From Nitratireductor indicus C115 (GTDB lineage: Bacteria > Pseudomonadota > Alphaproteobacteria > Rhizobiales > Rhizobiaceae), in contig NZ_AMSI01000006.1 in NCBI RefSeq assembly GCF_000300515.1, forward strand, positions 186,001 through 250,000: a stretch of 64,000 nt of DNA, in the 5' to 3' direction. The notes below the pieces were generated by a model. That model ran no database searches. It saw only the letters and a list, made by a program, of their open reading frames with translations, and had not been told where the DNA came from. Shown here one piece after another: positions 33,303 to 42,186 of the stretch (the stretch's first letter is position 1; every line of letters begins with the position of its first letter). The position numbers and the translations under genes are program-made.

Positions 33303-33433
33303 GAAGTCGTCCGTCCCATCCCCCCAAAGTCGTACGGACGACATGACAGCCCACCGGCTGCATTCCGGGGGCGCATTGCTTGCCCTCTGCGCCCCCGGTT
33401 TGAATTTCCAGTTGCAGTTTCAAGGAGAGTTTC

Positions 33434-33769
33434 ATGACCAGGATGTTTGCAGGCGCTATCGCGCTGATGATCGGATTGGGAGCGCTTGCCGGCGTTTCGG
33501 AGGCTGAAGCCCGCGACCAGACCCGCGAGAAACGGGTGGAGCAAAGCCACACGAAGAAGAGCCAGCCCAAAAAGCAACAGGCGCAGAAACGCCACTGGAA
33601 GAAGGGCGGCAAATATACGGGCAAGGGTTCTGTGGTGGCCAACTATGGCAACCACAAGCTCAAAGCGCCTGCCAAGGGATATCGGTGGATGCGCGACGGC
33701 GATGAATTTCTGCTGGTGCGCATCGGTTCGGGTTTGATCGTGGAAATTGTCGGCCTGACCGGTCGTTGA
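33434..33769 (+). CDS. RcnB-family periplasmic protein
   Basis: A 111-residue protein with a signal peptide (MTRMFAGAIALMIGLGALAGVSEAEA), a Lys/Gln/His-rich basic stretch (KKSQPKKQQAQKRHWKKGGK) and the RcnB motif: HKLKAPAKGYRWMRDGDEFLLVRIGSGLIVEIV. RcnB of E. coli is linked to nickel/cobalt homeostasis, but many alphaproteobacterial paralogues have no known role. Start ATG 33434 has AAGGAGAG upstream. It probably belongs with the stress-related genes beside it. Confidence 0.82.
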   Translation: MTRMFAGAIALMIGLGALAGVSEAEARDQTREKRVEQSHTKKSQPKKQQAQKRHWKKGGKYTGKGSVVANYGNHKLKAPAKGYRWMRDGDEFLLVRIGSGLIVEIVGLTGR

Positions 33770-33825
33770 TTTTCGCGGCGCGACCATCTGGCACGGCTTG
33801 GGGGCAAGGATAGAGGGATTTCTCC

Positions 33826-34062
33826 ATGCTAGACCTGAACTTCATGCTGACTGCGGCAGCCACGTTCATCGGTTTCGTGAACGCCATGCCGCCGCGCCAG
33901 ATCGCCCGGACGCTGCGGGCCGCATATGTCCGCGCGCCATTCAAACGAACGCAATCGCAAAAGAGAACGCCACAGCAGGCGCTCCATGAGAAGGTTGCCG
34001 GCGAGGAATGCGAAAACGGTGAGAGACCGGCATTCCTCATCAGCGACAAGAGGCCGGAATGA
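33826..34062 (+). CDS. Small hypothetical protein preceding macA
   Basis: A 78-residue protein with one possible hydrophobic stretch (LNFMLTAAATFIGFVNAM) followed by a basic segment (ARTLRAAYVRAPFKRTQSQKR) and a charged tail. GAGGG lies eight bases before ATG 33826 and its stop overlaps the macA start in an ATGA, which is the main evidence that it is a real gene. No family recognised. It could be a membrane-anchored accessory of the MacAB pump or merely a leader that couples translation. Confidence 0.5.
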   Translation: MLDLNFMLTAAATFIGFVNAMPPRQIARTLRAAYVRAPFKRTQSQKRTPQQALHEKVAGEECENGERPAFLISDKRPE

Positions 34063-35276
34063 AGAAGACCACACGCATCACCCTATCGCTCATCGCGCTC
34101 GCTGCGATTGCGATCGGCGGCTATTTTTATTGGCAGCAGCGCGCGGCATCGCAGGATCAGACCTATCTGACAGCCAATGTGACGCGCGGGGATGTGGAAC
34201 TCACCGTGCTTGCCAGCGGCACGCTCAAACCGGTGAAACTCGTGGCGGTCGGCGCACAGGTTTCCGGCCGTATCACCTCCGTCGATGTGGAACTTGGCCA
34301 GACGGTGAAAGCGGGCGACCGCATTGCCGAGATCGATTCCGTCACCCAGGAAAACGCCCTGCGCACGGCCCAGGCGGCCCTTGCCAACACGAAAGCGCAG
34401 AAGCAGGAAAAGGAAGCCACCCTCGCCCTCAAGGAACAGACGCTCGAACGCCAAAAACAGATGCTGGCAAAGAGCGCCGTCTCCAGAGCCGATTACGACA
34501 GCGCTCTTGCGGAAGTGTCGGCGACAAAGGCGCAGATCGCCGCGCTCGACGCTCTCATCGTGCAGGGCGAGGTAGCCATTGAAACCGCCGAGGCCAATCT
34601 GGGCTACACGCGCATCACGGCCCCCATCGACGGCACCGTCCTCGCCATCGTCAGCCAGGAAGGGCAAACGGTCAACGCCTCGCAATCGGCCCCCACAATC
34701 GTCGTGCTTGGTCAGCTCGATACGATGACCGTGCGCACGGAAATTTCCGAAGCCGACATCATCAAGGTGAAAGCCGGCCAGTCGCTCTGGTTCACGATCC
34801 TCGGTGAACCGGGCAAGCGCTATGAGGCGACGCTCGATTCCATAGAGCCGGCGCCAGAATCCATCACCAGCGACCGCAGCATCGTCTCCTCTTCCAGTTC
34901 CTCCTATTCGAGTTCCTCGTCGAGCGACGAGGCGATCTACTACAACGGCATATTCAACGTCCCCAATCCCGATGGCCACCTGCGCACCTACATGACGGCG
35001 GAGGTCCATATCGTGCTGGGCGAGGCCCGCAATGTGCTGACCATTCCGGCCTCCGCCCTTGGAGGCCAGGATAGCGAGGGGCGTTATTCGGTCCGTGTAC
35101 TTGACCGCGACGGAACGGTCTCAAGCCGGCAGGTGGAGATCGGCCTCAACGATCGGATCACGGCGGAGATTCGCTCAGGCCTCGAGGAAGGCGACCGTGT
35201 GATCACGAGCCAGTCCTCGCAACAAACGAATTCCGGCAGCAGCCAGCGCATGGGCCCGCCGCCGATGGGGCTTTGA
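34059..35276 (+). CDS. macA: MacA-type periplasmic adaptor of a MacB efflux system
   Basis: A 405-residue membrane-fusion protein. An N-terminal hydrophobic anchor ([17 protein letters not shown]) is followed by a lipoyl half-motif ([30 protein letters not shown]), a coiled-coil hairpin (about residues 100-180), the second lipoyl part ([25 protein letters not shown]) and beta-barrel domains. An odd feature is a Ser-rich loop ([21 protein letters not shown], about residues 281-301) inside the membrane-proximal beta region, which fits a flexible insertion. macB begins one base after its stop. No outer-membrane TolC gene is nearby. Confidence 0.9.
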   Translation: MKKTTRITLSLIALAAIAIGGYFYWQQRAASQDQTYLTANVTRGDVELTVLASGTLKPVKLVAVGAQVSGRITSVDVELGQTVKAGDRIAEIDSVTQENALRTAQAALANTKAQKQEKEATLALKEQTLERQKQMLAKSAVSRADYDSALAEVSATKAQIAALDALIVQGEVAIETAEANLGYTRITAPIDGTVLAIVSQEGQTVNASQSAPTIVVLGQLDTMTVRTEISEADIIKVKAGQSLWFTILGEPGKRYEATLDSIEPAPESITSDRSIVSSSSSSYSSSSSSDEAIYYNGIFNVPNPDGHLRTYMTAEVHIVLGEARNVLTIPASALGGQDSEGRYSVRVLDRDGTVSSRQVEIGLNDRITAEIRSGLEEGDRVITSQSSQQTNSGSSQRMGPPPMGL

Positions 35277-35277
35277 C

Positions 35278-37251
35278 ATGACCCATGAACCCCTCATCCA
35301 CTTGCAGGACATTCGCCGTGAATTTCCCTCCGGCGAAGGAACGATTGCCGTTCTCAAGGATGTCGACCTGACCATCGAGGCAGGCGAGATGGTTGCCATT
35401 GTCGGCGCATCGGGCTCCGGCAAGACGACCCTCATGAACATTCTGGGCTGCCTCGACCGCCCCACCTCGGGCAGTTACCGGATACTGGGCCGGGAAACCT
35501 CGGACCTTGACCCCGATGAACTCGCTGCTTTGCGGCGCGAGCATTTCGGCTTCATCTTCCAGCGCTACCACTTGCTGGGAGAGCTGACGGCGCTCGGCAA
35601 TGTGGAAATACCCGCGATCTATGCGGGGCGTGCTCCCGAAGAACGGCGCCGACGCGCAACCGGGCTGCTCGCAAGGCTCGGCCTTGCGGACCGCACCGAC
35701 CATCGCCCGAACCAGCTTTCGGGCGGCCAGCAGCAACGCGTTTCGATTGCGCGTGCCCTGATGAACGATGCCAGCCTGATCCTTGCCGACGAACCGACCG
35801 GCGCGCTCGACAGCCAGAGCGGCGAGGAAGTGCTGCGCATCCTCGGCGAGCTTCATGCGGAAGGGCGAACCGTGGTCATCGTCACGCATGACATGGATAT
35901 CGCCAACCGTGCCGACCGCATCATCGAGATCAAGGACGGGCGCATCATCTCCGACCGGCAGACTGGTCACGCTCAGACTCCTGCCGAGTCTGTTCTGGAA
36001 CCGGCACCGCAGGACGATGGTGCCGTTTCGGGCGGAAAGCTTCGTACCGGCCTCAACCGCTTCGTCGAAGCCTTCCGCATGGCCCAGCTCGCCATGAAAG
36101 CGCATCGGTTGCGAACCTTCCTCACCATGCTCGGCATCATCATCGGTATCGCATCCGTCATCAGCGTTGTGGCGCTTGGTCAGGGCTCGCAGCAGCGGGT
36201 ACTGGCGAACATCTCGAATCTGGGAACGAACACGCTGGAGATTTTTGCCGGCAAGGACTTTGGCGACACCCGTTCGGGGCGCATCACCACACTCGTGGTT
36301 TCCGATGCCACGGCTCTTGCAAGACAGCCCTACGTGGCGGCCGTGACGCCGACCGTTTCCACCGGCGGAACGGCGCGCTTCGGTTCAAAGGAAGCAAGCG
36401 CCCTCTTCAACGGCGTGGGCGACCAGTATTTCGCGGCCACCGGAACCACATTGCAGGAAGGCCGCTTCTTCGATTCCGACAGCGTGCGCGACATGGCGCT
36501 CGAGGCGGTGATCGACCAGAACACGGTTGCAGCGCTGTTTTCCGAGCACGCCGGAAGCCCCGTCGGCCAGGTGATCTTCATCGGCAATGTGCCGGTGCGC
36601 GTCATCGGTATCGCCCAGGCCAAGCAGGGTGGTTTCGGCTCCAGCCAGAACCTTTCCATCTATCTGCCCTACACCACGGTGCAGGCCCGCCTGCTGGGTT
36701 CCACTTCGCTGCGCAGCATAACCGTGCGCGTCGCCGACGATGTCGACACGAACCTCGCCGAGCAGGACGTCACACGCTTCCTGACCCAGCGCCACGGCAC
36801 GAAAGACTTCTTCATCATCAACACCGACGACATTCGCCAGACGATCACCAGCACCACCGAAACGCTTGCGCTTCTGATTGCCGCTATCGCGGTCATTTCA
36901 CTCATCGTCGGCGGCATCGGTGTGATGAACATCATGCTTGTCTCGGTTTCCGAGCGCGTTTCGGAGATCGGCGCGCGCATGGCCGTCGGCGCCAGGCAAT
37001 CCGATATCCTTCAGCAGTTTCTCATCGAAGCCGTCCTGATCTGCCTTCTGGGCGGCGTGCTGGGCATAGCATTGGCACTGGGGTTCGGCGCGCTCTTCAC
37101 CCTCTTCAGCACGAGCTTCAGCATGGTCTATTCCACCACGGCCATGGTGGCGGCAATCGTCTGTTCGAGCCTGATCGGCATCGTTTTCGGCTATCTGCCC
37201 GCACGCAGCGCCTCCCAGCTCGATCCCGTTGTCGCCCTGACCAAGGGATGA
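35278..37251 (+). CDS. macB: MacB-type ABC transporter (fused ATPase-permease)
   Basis: A 657-residue MacB: an N-terminal ATPase with Walker [20 protein letters not shown] (about residues 41-59), signature [17 protein letters not shown] and [10 protein letters not shown]; then TM1 ([20 protein letters not shown]), a large periplasmic MacB_PCD domain, and three C-terminal membrane helices ending in [21 protein letters not shown]. It works with MacA and a TolC protein to expel macrolides, lipopeptides, heme precursors or toxins from the periplasm; substrate cannot be told. A hairpin terminator follows. Confidence 0.93.
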   Translation: MTHEPLIHLQDIRREFPSGEGTIAVLKDVDLTIEAGEMVAIVGASGSGKTTLMNILGCLDRPTSGSYRILGRETSDLDPDELAALRREHFGFIFQRYHLLGELTALGNVEIPAIYAGRAPEERRRRATGLLARLGLADRTDHRPNQLSGGQQQRVSIARALMNDASLILADEPTGALDSQSGEEVLRILGELHAEGRTVVIVTHDMDIANRADRIIEIKDGRIISDRQTGHAQTPAESVLEPAPQDDGAVSGGKLRTGLNRFVEAFRMAQLAMKAHRLRTFLTMLGIIIGIASVISVVALGQGSQQRVLANISNLGTNTLEIFAGKDFGDTRSGRITTLVVSDATALARQPYVAAVTPTVSTGGTARFGSKEASALFNGVGDQYFAATGTTLQEGRFFDSDSVRDMALEAVIDQNTVAALFSEHAGSPVGQVIFIGNVPVRVIGIAQAKQGGFGSSQNLSIYLPYTTVQARLLGSTSLRSITVRVADDVDTNLAEQDVTRFLTQRHGTKDFFIINTDDIRQTITSTTETLALLIAAIAVISLIVGGIGVMNIMLVSVSERVSEIGARMAVGARQSDILQQFLIEAVLICLLGGVLGIALALGFGALFTLFSTSFSMVYSTTAMVAAIVCSSLIGIVFGYLPARSASQLDPVVALTKG

Positions 37252-37260
37252 GCTTCAGAG

Positions 37261-37285
37261 AGCCGGGCGGATCATGCGCCCGGCT
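37261..37285 (+). terminator. Terminator after macB
   Basis: AGCCGGGCG and CGCCCGGCT form a perfect 9-bp stem with a GATCATG loop, 9 bp after the macB stop, followed by a pyrimidine tract (TCCTCCTTC). Confidence 0.75.
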
Positions 37286-37342
37286 TCCTCCTTCACGTCG
37301 ATCCGTTCCTATTCTCCCTCTTGCATGACAGCATCCAGATAT

Positions 37343-37365
37343 GTAACGTTATTATATTACATAAC
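37343..37365. promoter_or_regulatory. Zur box upstream of zigA-type gene
   Basis: GTAACGTTAT-TAT-ATTACATAAC, an imperfect dyad (7 of 10 arm positions) matching the A/T-rich TGTAATRTTATA-type Zur consensus of alphaproteobacteria. It lies 12 bp before the GTPase ATG and probably overlaps the promoter, so zinc-bound Zur would block transcription. Confidence 0.78.
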
Positions 37366-37377
37366 CAGAGAGCTACC

Positions 37378-38595
37378 ATGCCCCGTCCAGACAACCGCCT
37401 TCCAGTCACCGTCCTTTCCGGCTTTCTCGGCGCGGGAAAGACGACGCTGTTGAACAGTGTCCTCAACAACCGCGAGGGACGCCGTGTCGCCGTTATCGTC
37501 AACGACATGTCGGAAGTGAATATCGACGCCGACCTCGTGCGCGAGGGCGGTGCTGATCTGAGCCATACGGAGGAAAAGCTGGTCGAGATGACCAATGGCT
37601 GCATCTGCTGCACATTGCGCGACGACCTTCTGATGGAGGTGCGCCGTCTCGCCGCCGAAGACCGTTTCGACTATCTGTTGATCGAATCCACCGGCATCTC
37701 CGAACCGCTCCCCGTCGCCGCCACTTTCGAGTTCCGCGACGAGGCGGGCGAAAGCCTGTCCGACGTCGCCCGCCTCGACACGATGGTCACTGTCGTGGAC
37801 GCGGTGAACCTGCTCGGAGACTACGCCAGCCATGATTTCCTGAAGGATCGTGGCGAAAGCCTCGGCGAGGAAGACAACCGCACTTTGGTGGACCTCCTTG
37901 TCGATCAGATCGAATTCGCCGACGTGGTGATTCTGAACAAGATCGGCGATGCCGGTCCCGCCCGTCTGGATGCCGCCCGCAAGATCGTCAAGGCCCTCAA
38001 TCCCGATGCCCGAATCGTCGAAACCGATTACGGCGTCGTCAGGCCCGATGCGATCTTCGACACCGGCCTGTTCGATTTCGACACCGCTCACGAACACCCG
38101 CTCTGGGCCAAGGAACTTTACGGTTTCGCCGATCACGTACCGGAAACGGAGGAGTACGGCGTCTCATCCTTCGTCTATCGTGCGCGAAAACCCTTCGATC
38201 CGCAGAAGATCCACGACGTGCTCAATGCACCTCTGCCCGGCGTGATCCGCGCCAAGGGCCATTTCTGGGTGGCCACCCGGCCTGACTGGTTGGCGGAATT
38301 CTCGCTTGCCGGCGCGTTGAGTTCCATCAAGCCGATGGGAATATGGTGGGCTTCCGTTCCCCCGGAACGCCGCTCCAGCCACCCCGAAGCGGTCGCCTAT
38401 CGCCAGCGCCACTGGCAAGAGCCCTGGGGAGACCGCCGACAGGAACTGGTCTTCATCGGCGCGGGCATGGACAGGGACGTCATAACCGCCCTGCTCGACA
38501 ACGCGCTGGTCGCAGAAGACGGTTTCGAACCAACGCGCTGGCAGGCTCTGAAGGATCCTTTCCCCGAATGGCGACGCGCGCGAGAGGCAGCATGA
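37378..38595 (+). CDS. zigA: COG0523/CobW-type GTPase, zinc metallochaperone (ZigA)
   Basis: A 405-residue G3E GTPase. P-loop SGFLGAGKTTLLNSVLNN (about residues 13-30), the metal-binding CxCC motif in NGCICCTLRDDLL (about residues 77-84), the IESTGISEPLP switch and NKIGD base-recognition motif, then a C-terminal CobW_C domain (VSSFVYRARKPFDPQKIHDVL). The Zur box directly upstream marks it as a zinc-starvation gene that helps deliver zinc to client enzymes. ATG 37378 is selected because the in-frame extension would cover the Zur box. Confidence 0.92.
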   Translation: MPRPDNRLPVTVLSGFLGAGKTTLLNSVLNNREGRRVAVIVNDMSEVNIDADLVREGGADLSHTEEKLVEMTNGCICCTLRDDLLMEVRRLAAEDRFDYLLIESTGISEPLPVAATFEFRDEAGESLSDVARLDTMVTVVDAVNLLGDYASHDFLKDRGESLGEEDNRTLVDLLVDQIEFADVVILNKIGDAGPARLDAARKIVKALNPDARIVETDYGVVRPDAIFDTGLFDFDTAHEHPLWAKELYGFADHVPETEEYGVSSFVYRARKPFDPQKIHDVLNAPLPGVIRAKGHFWVATRPDWLAEFSLAGALSSIKPMGIWWASVPPERRSSHPEAVAYRQRHWQEPWGDRRQELVFIGAGMDRDVITALLDNALVAEDGFEPTRWQALKDPFPEWRRAREAA

Positions 38596-38608
38596 AGCCC
38601 ATCTTTCC

Positions 38609-38624
38609 TTAAGCCTGGTTTAAG
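38609..38624. promoter_or_regulatory. TTAAG-N6-TTAAG direct repeat before L,D-transpeptidase gene
   Basis: Two TTAAG units, 38609-38613 and 38620-38624, with an 11-bp period (TTAAGCCTGGTTTAAG). This is the layout of PmrA/QseB-type response-regulator boxes. The same element with the same spacing lies at 42903-42918, before the QseB-like gene, so both may be bound by that regulator. Confidence 0.6.
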
Positions 38625-38719
38625 GTCGAAAGCGCCTTTGGTCGGTTCCCGGTCGCGGACGATTCCCTTCGCGACCGCCTCGCATACCGCGTACCGCTCC
38701 AAAGGAGGCTTTCGAAGCA

Positions 38720-39445
38720 GTGAGCCAAGATAGACCGTTTGCCCTCTCGAGGCGTGTTTTCCTGCTCGGCACAGGCGCCATGACGCTTGCCGGCTGTGTG
38801 TCGACACCGCATCCCGAAAAGAACACGACCGCAATTCCGGTCGCGCCCGAACCGGAGCCCGTGCGCCCGCTCATGTATGCGGCAATGCCCGACGAGCGGT
38901 TCCCGATCCCCGCCGTCAAACTCGACCAGTTGGACCGCCGCTTCTGGCGGCGCGAGGTCGATTACCAGACCTCCGAACGCCCGGGCACCCTTATCGTCGA
39001 TACGCCGGCGAAATATCTCTATCACGTCACGCCGGGTGGCCGCGCCATGCGCTATGGCATCGGTGTGGGCCGCGAGGGCTTTGCCTGGTCAGGCCGCGCC
39101 ATTGTCGCCTACAAGCGCCAATGGCCGCGATGGACCCCGCCGGATTCCATGGTGGCGCGCCAGCCCAGCCTCCAGCCTTACAGCATCGCCAATGGCGGCA
39201 TGGACCCTGGCCTGCGCAACCCGCTTGGCGCACGCGCGCTCTATATCCATGAAGGCGGCAAGGACACGCTTTATCGGCTGCATGGAACCCCGGAAGCCTT
39301 CTCCATCGGCAAGGCCGTGTCCTCAGGTTGCATCCGCCTGATCAATCAGGACGTGATCCATCTTTACGAGAATGTCCGCGACGGCAGCCCCATCGTGGTC
39401 GTCCCCGACCCTTCCATGTCGAACATAGCCGTGAGCTCGCTCTGA
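38720..39445 (+). CDS. L,D-transpeptidase (YkuD domain) lipoprotein
   Basis: A 241-residue protein. The N terminus RRVFLLGTGAMTLAGC combines a twin-Arg-type start with a lipobox (LAGC, Cys at about residue 26). The YkuD domain runs from about residue 95 to the end: TLIVDTPAKYLYHVTPGGRAMRYGIGVGREGFAWSG and the catalytic YRLHGTPEAFSIGKAVSSGCIRL (His and Cys). It makes 3-3 crosslinks in peptidoglycan or attaches proteins to it. The start is GTG 38720, with AAAGGAGG about 12 bases upstream (a long spacing). Preceded by a TTAAG repeat likely bound by a response regulator. Confidence 0.9.
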   Translation: MSQDRPFALSRRVFLLGTGAMTLAGCVSTPHPEKNTTAIPVAPEPEPVRPLMYAAMPDERFPIPAVKLDQLDRRFWRREVDYQTSERPGTLIVDTPAKYLYHVTPGGRAMRYGIGVGREGFAWSGRAIVAYKRQWPRWTPPDSMVARQPSLQPYSIANGGMDPGLRNPLGARALYIHEGGKDTLYRLHGTPEAFSIGKAVSSGCIRLINQDVIHLYENVRDGSPIVVVPDPSMSNIAVSSL

Positions 39446-39453
39446 CGGCTTGC

Positions 39454-39494
39454 CGGAGCGGTTTATCGTTTCATGGAATCCTGGAACCGCTCCA
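39454..39494 (+). repeat. GGAGCGGTT hairpin repeat, copy 1
   Basis: GGAGCGGTT and AACCGCTCC form a 9-bp stem with a 21-nt loop that includes CGTTTCATGGAA. The reverse complement of 47733-47771 shares the stem and this loop core, so they are two members of one dispersed hairpin family. Placed between the convergent ends of the L,D-transpeptidase and tlpA-like genes, where it might also act as a terminator. Confidence 0.75.
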
Positions 39495-39510
39495 CCTTTC
39501 CGCCGCTGCC

Positions 39511-40311
39511 TCAGCGAAGGACGCGGCGGATATTGGCTTCCAGAGCCTCCGGTGAAATCTCGCCCGTATAGATCGCCGACAAGGCGCCATCAGGCTTCAG
39601 AAACAAGGTCACAGGAACACCGATCGTGTTGTAATGGCGAGGAACCGCCATGCCGGGATCGAGAAGCACATTCTCAAGCCGCAATCCTTCCCCGTCGAGA
39701 TAGGAGCGTATCCGCTCCTCGCCCTCGGCAAGGTTGACGAAGAAAAAAGCGACGTCGCCCGCTCGTCTCTCGGCCGCATCCGCCAGAAGCGGCATTTCCC
39801 TGCGGCAGGGCGGACACCAGGTCGCCCAGATATTGATGACAGCCGGCCGCCCGCCCGTGTCGGCAAGCGACACGGATGTACCGTCGAGCCGCTGCAATGC
39901 GAATTGCGGTGCAGGCTGCCCCATCGTCGCCTGGGTGAGTTGAAAGACGAGGCTCCACACGAAAAGGCCGATGGTGAGCGACAGCCCCATCGCCACCCCG
40001 CTTCGTATCGAGCGCAGGAAGAACAGCGCTGATACGATAACGCCGACGAGCCCGGCGAGCGGCTGAAACCCACCCTGCCAAAGCGCGAGAATACGCCAGG
40101 GTTCCTGGGAGAAGCTCTCCCAGTTGAGCCCCACATGGCCGGCGCGAGCAGCCACGACACCTGCCAGAAGCGCCACGCCGGACCAACGCCCGGCGACGGC
40201 GTCGAAACGACGGGCAAACAGCGATGCGGCGATCAGAAAGGCAAAAATTCCGGCTATTGCGGCAAACCGGTCGGCGGCAAGAACGAGAGGGCCTATCGCA
40301 ATGGCGTTCAA
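39511..40311 (-). CDS. TlpA/ScsD-like membrane thioredoxin
   Basis: A 266-residue protein with four or so N-terminal hydrophobic segments (residues 5-125) and a periplasmic thioredoxin domain carrying NIWATWCPPCRREMPLL (WCPPC active site, about residues 162-166) and a cis-Pro in TIGVPVTLF. A TlpA/ResA-type thiol reductant. The start overlaps the DsbD stop, so it is the last gene of a dsbA-like/dsbD/tlpA operon equivalent to scsC-scsB-scsD. The multi-helix anchor is larger than the single helix of most TlpA proteins. Confidence 0.87.
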   Translation of the reverse strand: MNAIAIGPLVLAADRFAAIAGIFAFLIAASLFARRFDAVAGRWSGVALLAGVVAARAGHVGLNWESFSQEPWRILALWQGGFQPLAGLVGVIVSALFFLRSIRSGVAMGLSLTIGLFVWSLVFQLTQATMGQPAPQFALQRLDGTSVSLADTGGRPAVINIWATWCPPCRREMPLLADAAERRAGDVAFFFVNLAEGEERIRSYLDGEGLRLENVLLDPGMAVPRHYNTIGVPVTLFLKPDGALSAIYTGEISPEALEANIRRVLR

Positions 40312-42164
40312 GAGCCGGCCTCCGCGCGCGACACGGCATCGGCGAGGCCGGATCGCGTCACATCGCCGACAAGCCGCGTATTCGAGACCTCTCGTCCTTG
40401 CGGATCGAGGAAAACCATGGTTGGCGGCCCGAATGCTTCGAGCCTGCGCATCAGCTCCTGATGTGACATGGTGTTTTCGCTCACATCCACCTTAACAAGA
40501 TGAAGGCCCGACAGAAGTTGCTGTGTGGCGGGATCGCTCAGGACGCTGCGCTCGATGGCGGCACAGGTGACGCACCAGTCCGCCGTGACATAAAGCAAAG
40601 TCGTCCGTCCTCCAGCGCGCGCAACCTGTCGATCGAGGTCCTGCGGTTCCTCCACCAGCTGGAAATCGAGCCCAGCGGGCCGTTCGCCGATCATTGCGCC
40701 GGCAACCAGCATCCGGTCGAGCGGCCTGAAGGGGTCGCCCGAACCGCTTGCCGCGCCGACGCCCAGCAGAATGCCATAAAGCGCCGCTGCAAGCCCCGCC
40801 GCCTTGCCCACGCGCCGGCTACCCGGCGCATCGGGCGATAGAGTATCGAATGCGCCAAGAAAGGTGGCCGTACCGATGGCAAGCAAGGCCCAGAGCGCCA
40901 TGGTGACCGATGCCGGCACCAACCGCGAGAGCATCCAGATCGCGGCTCCCAGAAACACGAAACCGAATGCCTGGCGCACGCCGTTCATCCACGCGCCGGT
41001 CTTGGGCAGTGCAGCCGGACCGAAGGTTCCAAAGGCAATGAGCGGAATACCCTTGCCGAGCCCAAGCGCGAAAAGAGAAGCTGCGCCCAGCCTGACATCG
41101 CCCGTTTGCGCGATATGAAGCAGCGCCCCGGCGAGCGGAGCGGTCACGCAAGGTCCAACGATCAGGGCCGATGTGAAACCTAGCAACCCCGCCGATGCAA
41201 GGGAACCGCGCCTTCCCTGACCGACACGCCCCACCGCGCTGACCCACGAGGCGGGAAGCTGAAGCTCGAACAGGCCAAACATGGGAAGCGCCAGGACCGC
41301 AAAGAGAGCCGCCACAGCCCCGACCGCCAACGGCGATTGCAGGACCATTTGCAGGTTTTGGCCTGACCAGGCAGCGACGACACCGAGCAAGGCAAACGCA
41401 CTGGACATTGCAAGCACGAAGGCAAGTGAAAGCGCAAGACCACGCAGCGGCGTCAGCCTGTCACCCTGTCTTGCAAGCGCCCCACCAAGGATCGGATACA
41501 TCGGCAGAACACAAGGGGTGAAAGCAAGCGCCAGGCCGAATAGCAGGAAACTGCCAAGCACGAACAACACGCCGCCATCGGCAAGCAGCCCCGCCACCAT
41601 GCCCTGATCGTTGCGCGACAAGGTTATGCCGCCGCTCTCGGGTTGAGACATTTCAGGACCCGGGATAGCCGGTGCCTGCACCCATTCGGACATGGCCGGC
41701 GCGCCGGAGCGTCCGCCACCGCCACCCGAAACGGCCAGCGTGAGAGGATCGACACTGCGGCTTGCCGGCGGATAGCAGATGCCGCCATCCTGGCAGCCCT
41801 GAAAGGAAACCGTAAGCTCTTTGACGCCACGCGAAACCGGTACGGTCGCCGCAACCCGATCGTGATAGATCGTGGTCACTCCGAAGGTCGGGTCATTCTT
41901 GGAAACCGCCTCCCCTTCGAGTGAAGGAAGCGGAAGATCGCTCGCATCGCTGCGAAGCCCGAACCCGTCCTGATAAAGATAATATCCGGGCGCAATCGTC
42001 CATTGCAGACGAACCCGCCCGTCTTCATTCCTCTGTGCTGAAAGCCGGAAGGCCTCATCCATCGGGAGAGGCTTCCCACCCGGGGAAATCGTCTGTGCCG
42101 TCGCCGAAGCCAGAGCTACGGCGTGTAGCAAGATCAGGAAAAATGCGGCGACGAAACTGCGCAT
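40308..42164 (-). CDS. dsbD: DsbD/ScsB-type transmembrane thiol reductase
   Basis: A 618-residue protein with signal peptide, periplasmic DsbD-alpha-like domain with Cys pair region (SFQGCQDGGICYPP), an eight-helix core with LAFTPCVLPMYPILGG and IVGPCVTAPLAGAL (the two redox Cys), and a C-terminal thioredoxin domain with VTADWCVTCAAIE. It passes electrons from cytoplasmic thioredoxin to periplasmic partners. ATG 42164 starts a proper signal peptide; a TTG five codons earlier is an unlikely alternative. With the DsbA-like gene 22 bp upstream and the TlpA gene overlapping downstream it forms a self-contained redox relay. Confidence 0.92.
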   Translation of the reverse strand: MRSFVAAFFLILLHAVALASATAQTISPGGKPLPMDEAFRLSAQRNEDGRVRLQWTIAPGYYLYQDGFGLRSDASDLPLPSLEGEAVSKNDPTFGVTTIYHDRVAATVPVSRGVKELTVSFQGCQDGGICYPPASRSVDPLTLAVSGGGGGRSGAPAMSEWVQAPAIPGPEMSQPESGGITLSRNDQGMVAGLLADGGVLFVLGSFLLFGLALAFTPCVLPMYPILGGALARQGDRLTPLRGLALSLAFVLAMSSAFALLGVVAAWSGQNLQMVLQSPLAVGAVAALFAVLALPMFGLFELQLPASWVSAVGRVGQGRRGSLASAGLLGFTSALIVGPCVTAPLAGALLHIAQTGDVRLGAASLFALGLGKGIPLIAFGTFGPAALPKTGAWMNGVRQAFGFVFLGAAIWMLSRLVPASVTMALWALLAIGTATFLGAFDTLSPDAPGSRRVGKAAGLAAALYGILLGVGAASGSGDPFRPLDRMLVAGAMIGERPAGLDFQLVEEPQDLDRQVARAGGRTTLLYVTADWCVTCAAIERSVLSDPATQQLLSGLHLVKVDVSENTMSHQELMRRLEAFGPPTMVFLDPQGREVSNTRLVGDVTRSGLADAVSRAEAGS

Positions 42165-42186
42165 GATGACTGCCCGCAATCTCCGT

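Noticed and set aside
38646-38680. Inverted repeat CGGTCGCG/CGCGACCG before the L,D-transpeptidase gene as an operator
   Set aside because: It is a short GC-only stem likely to arise by chance in this composition and has no second copy.
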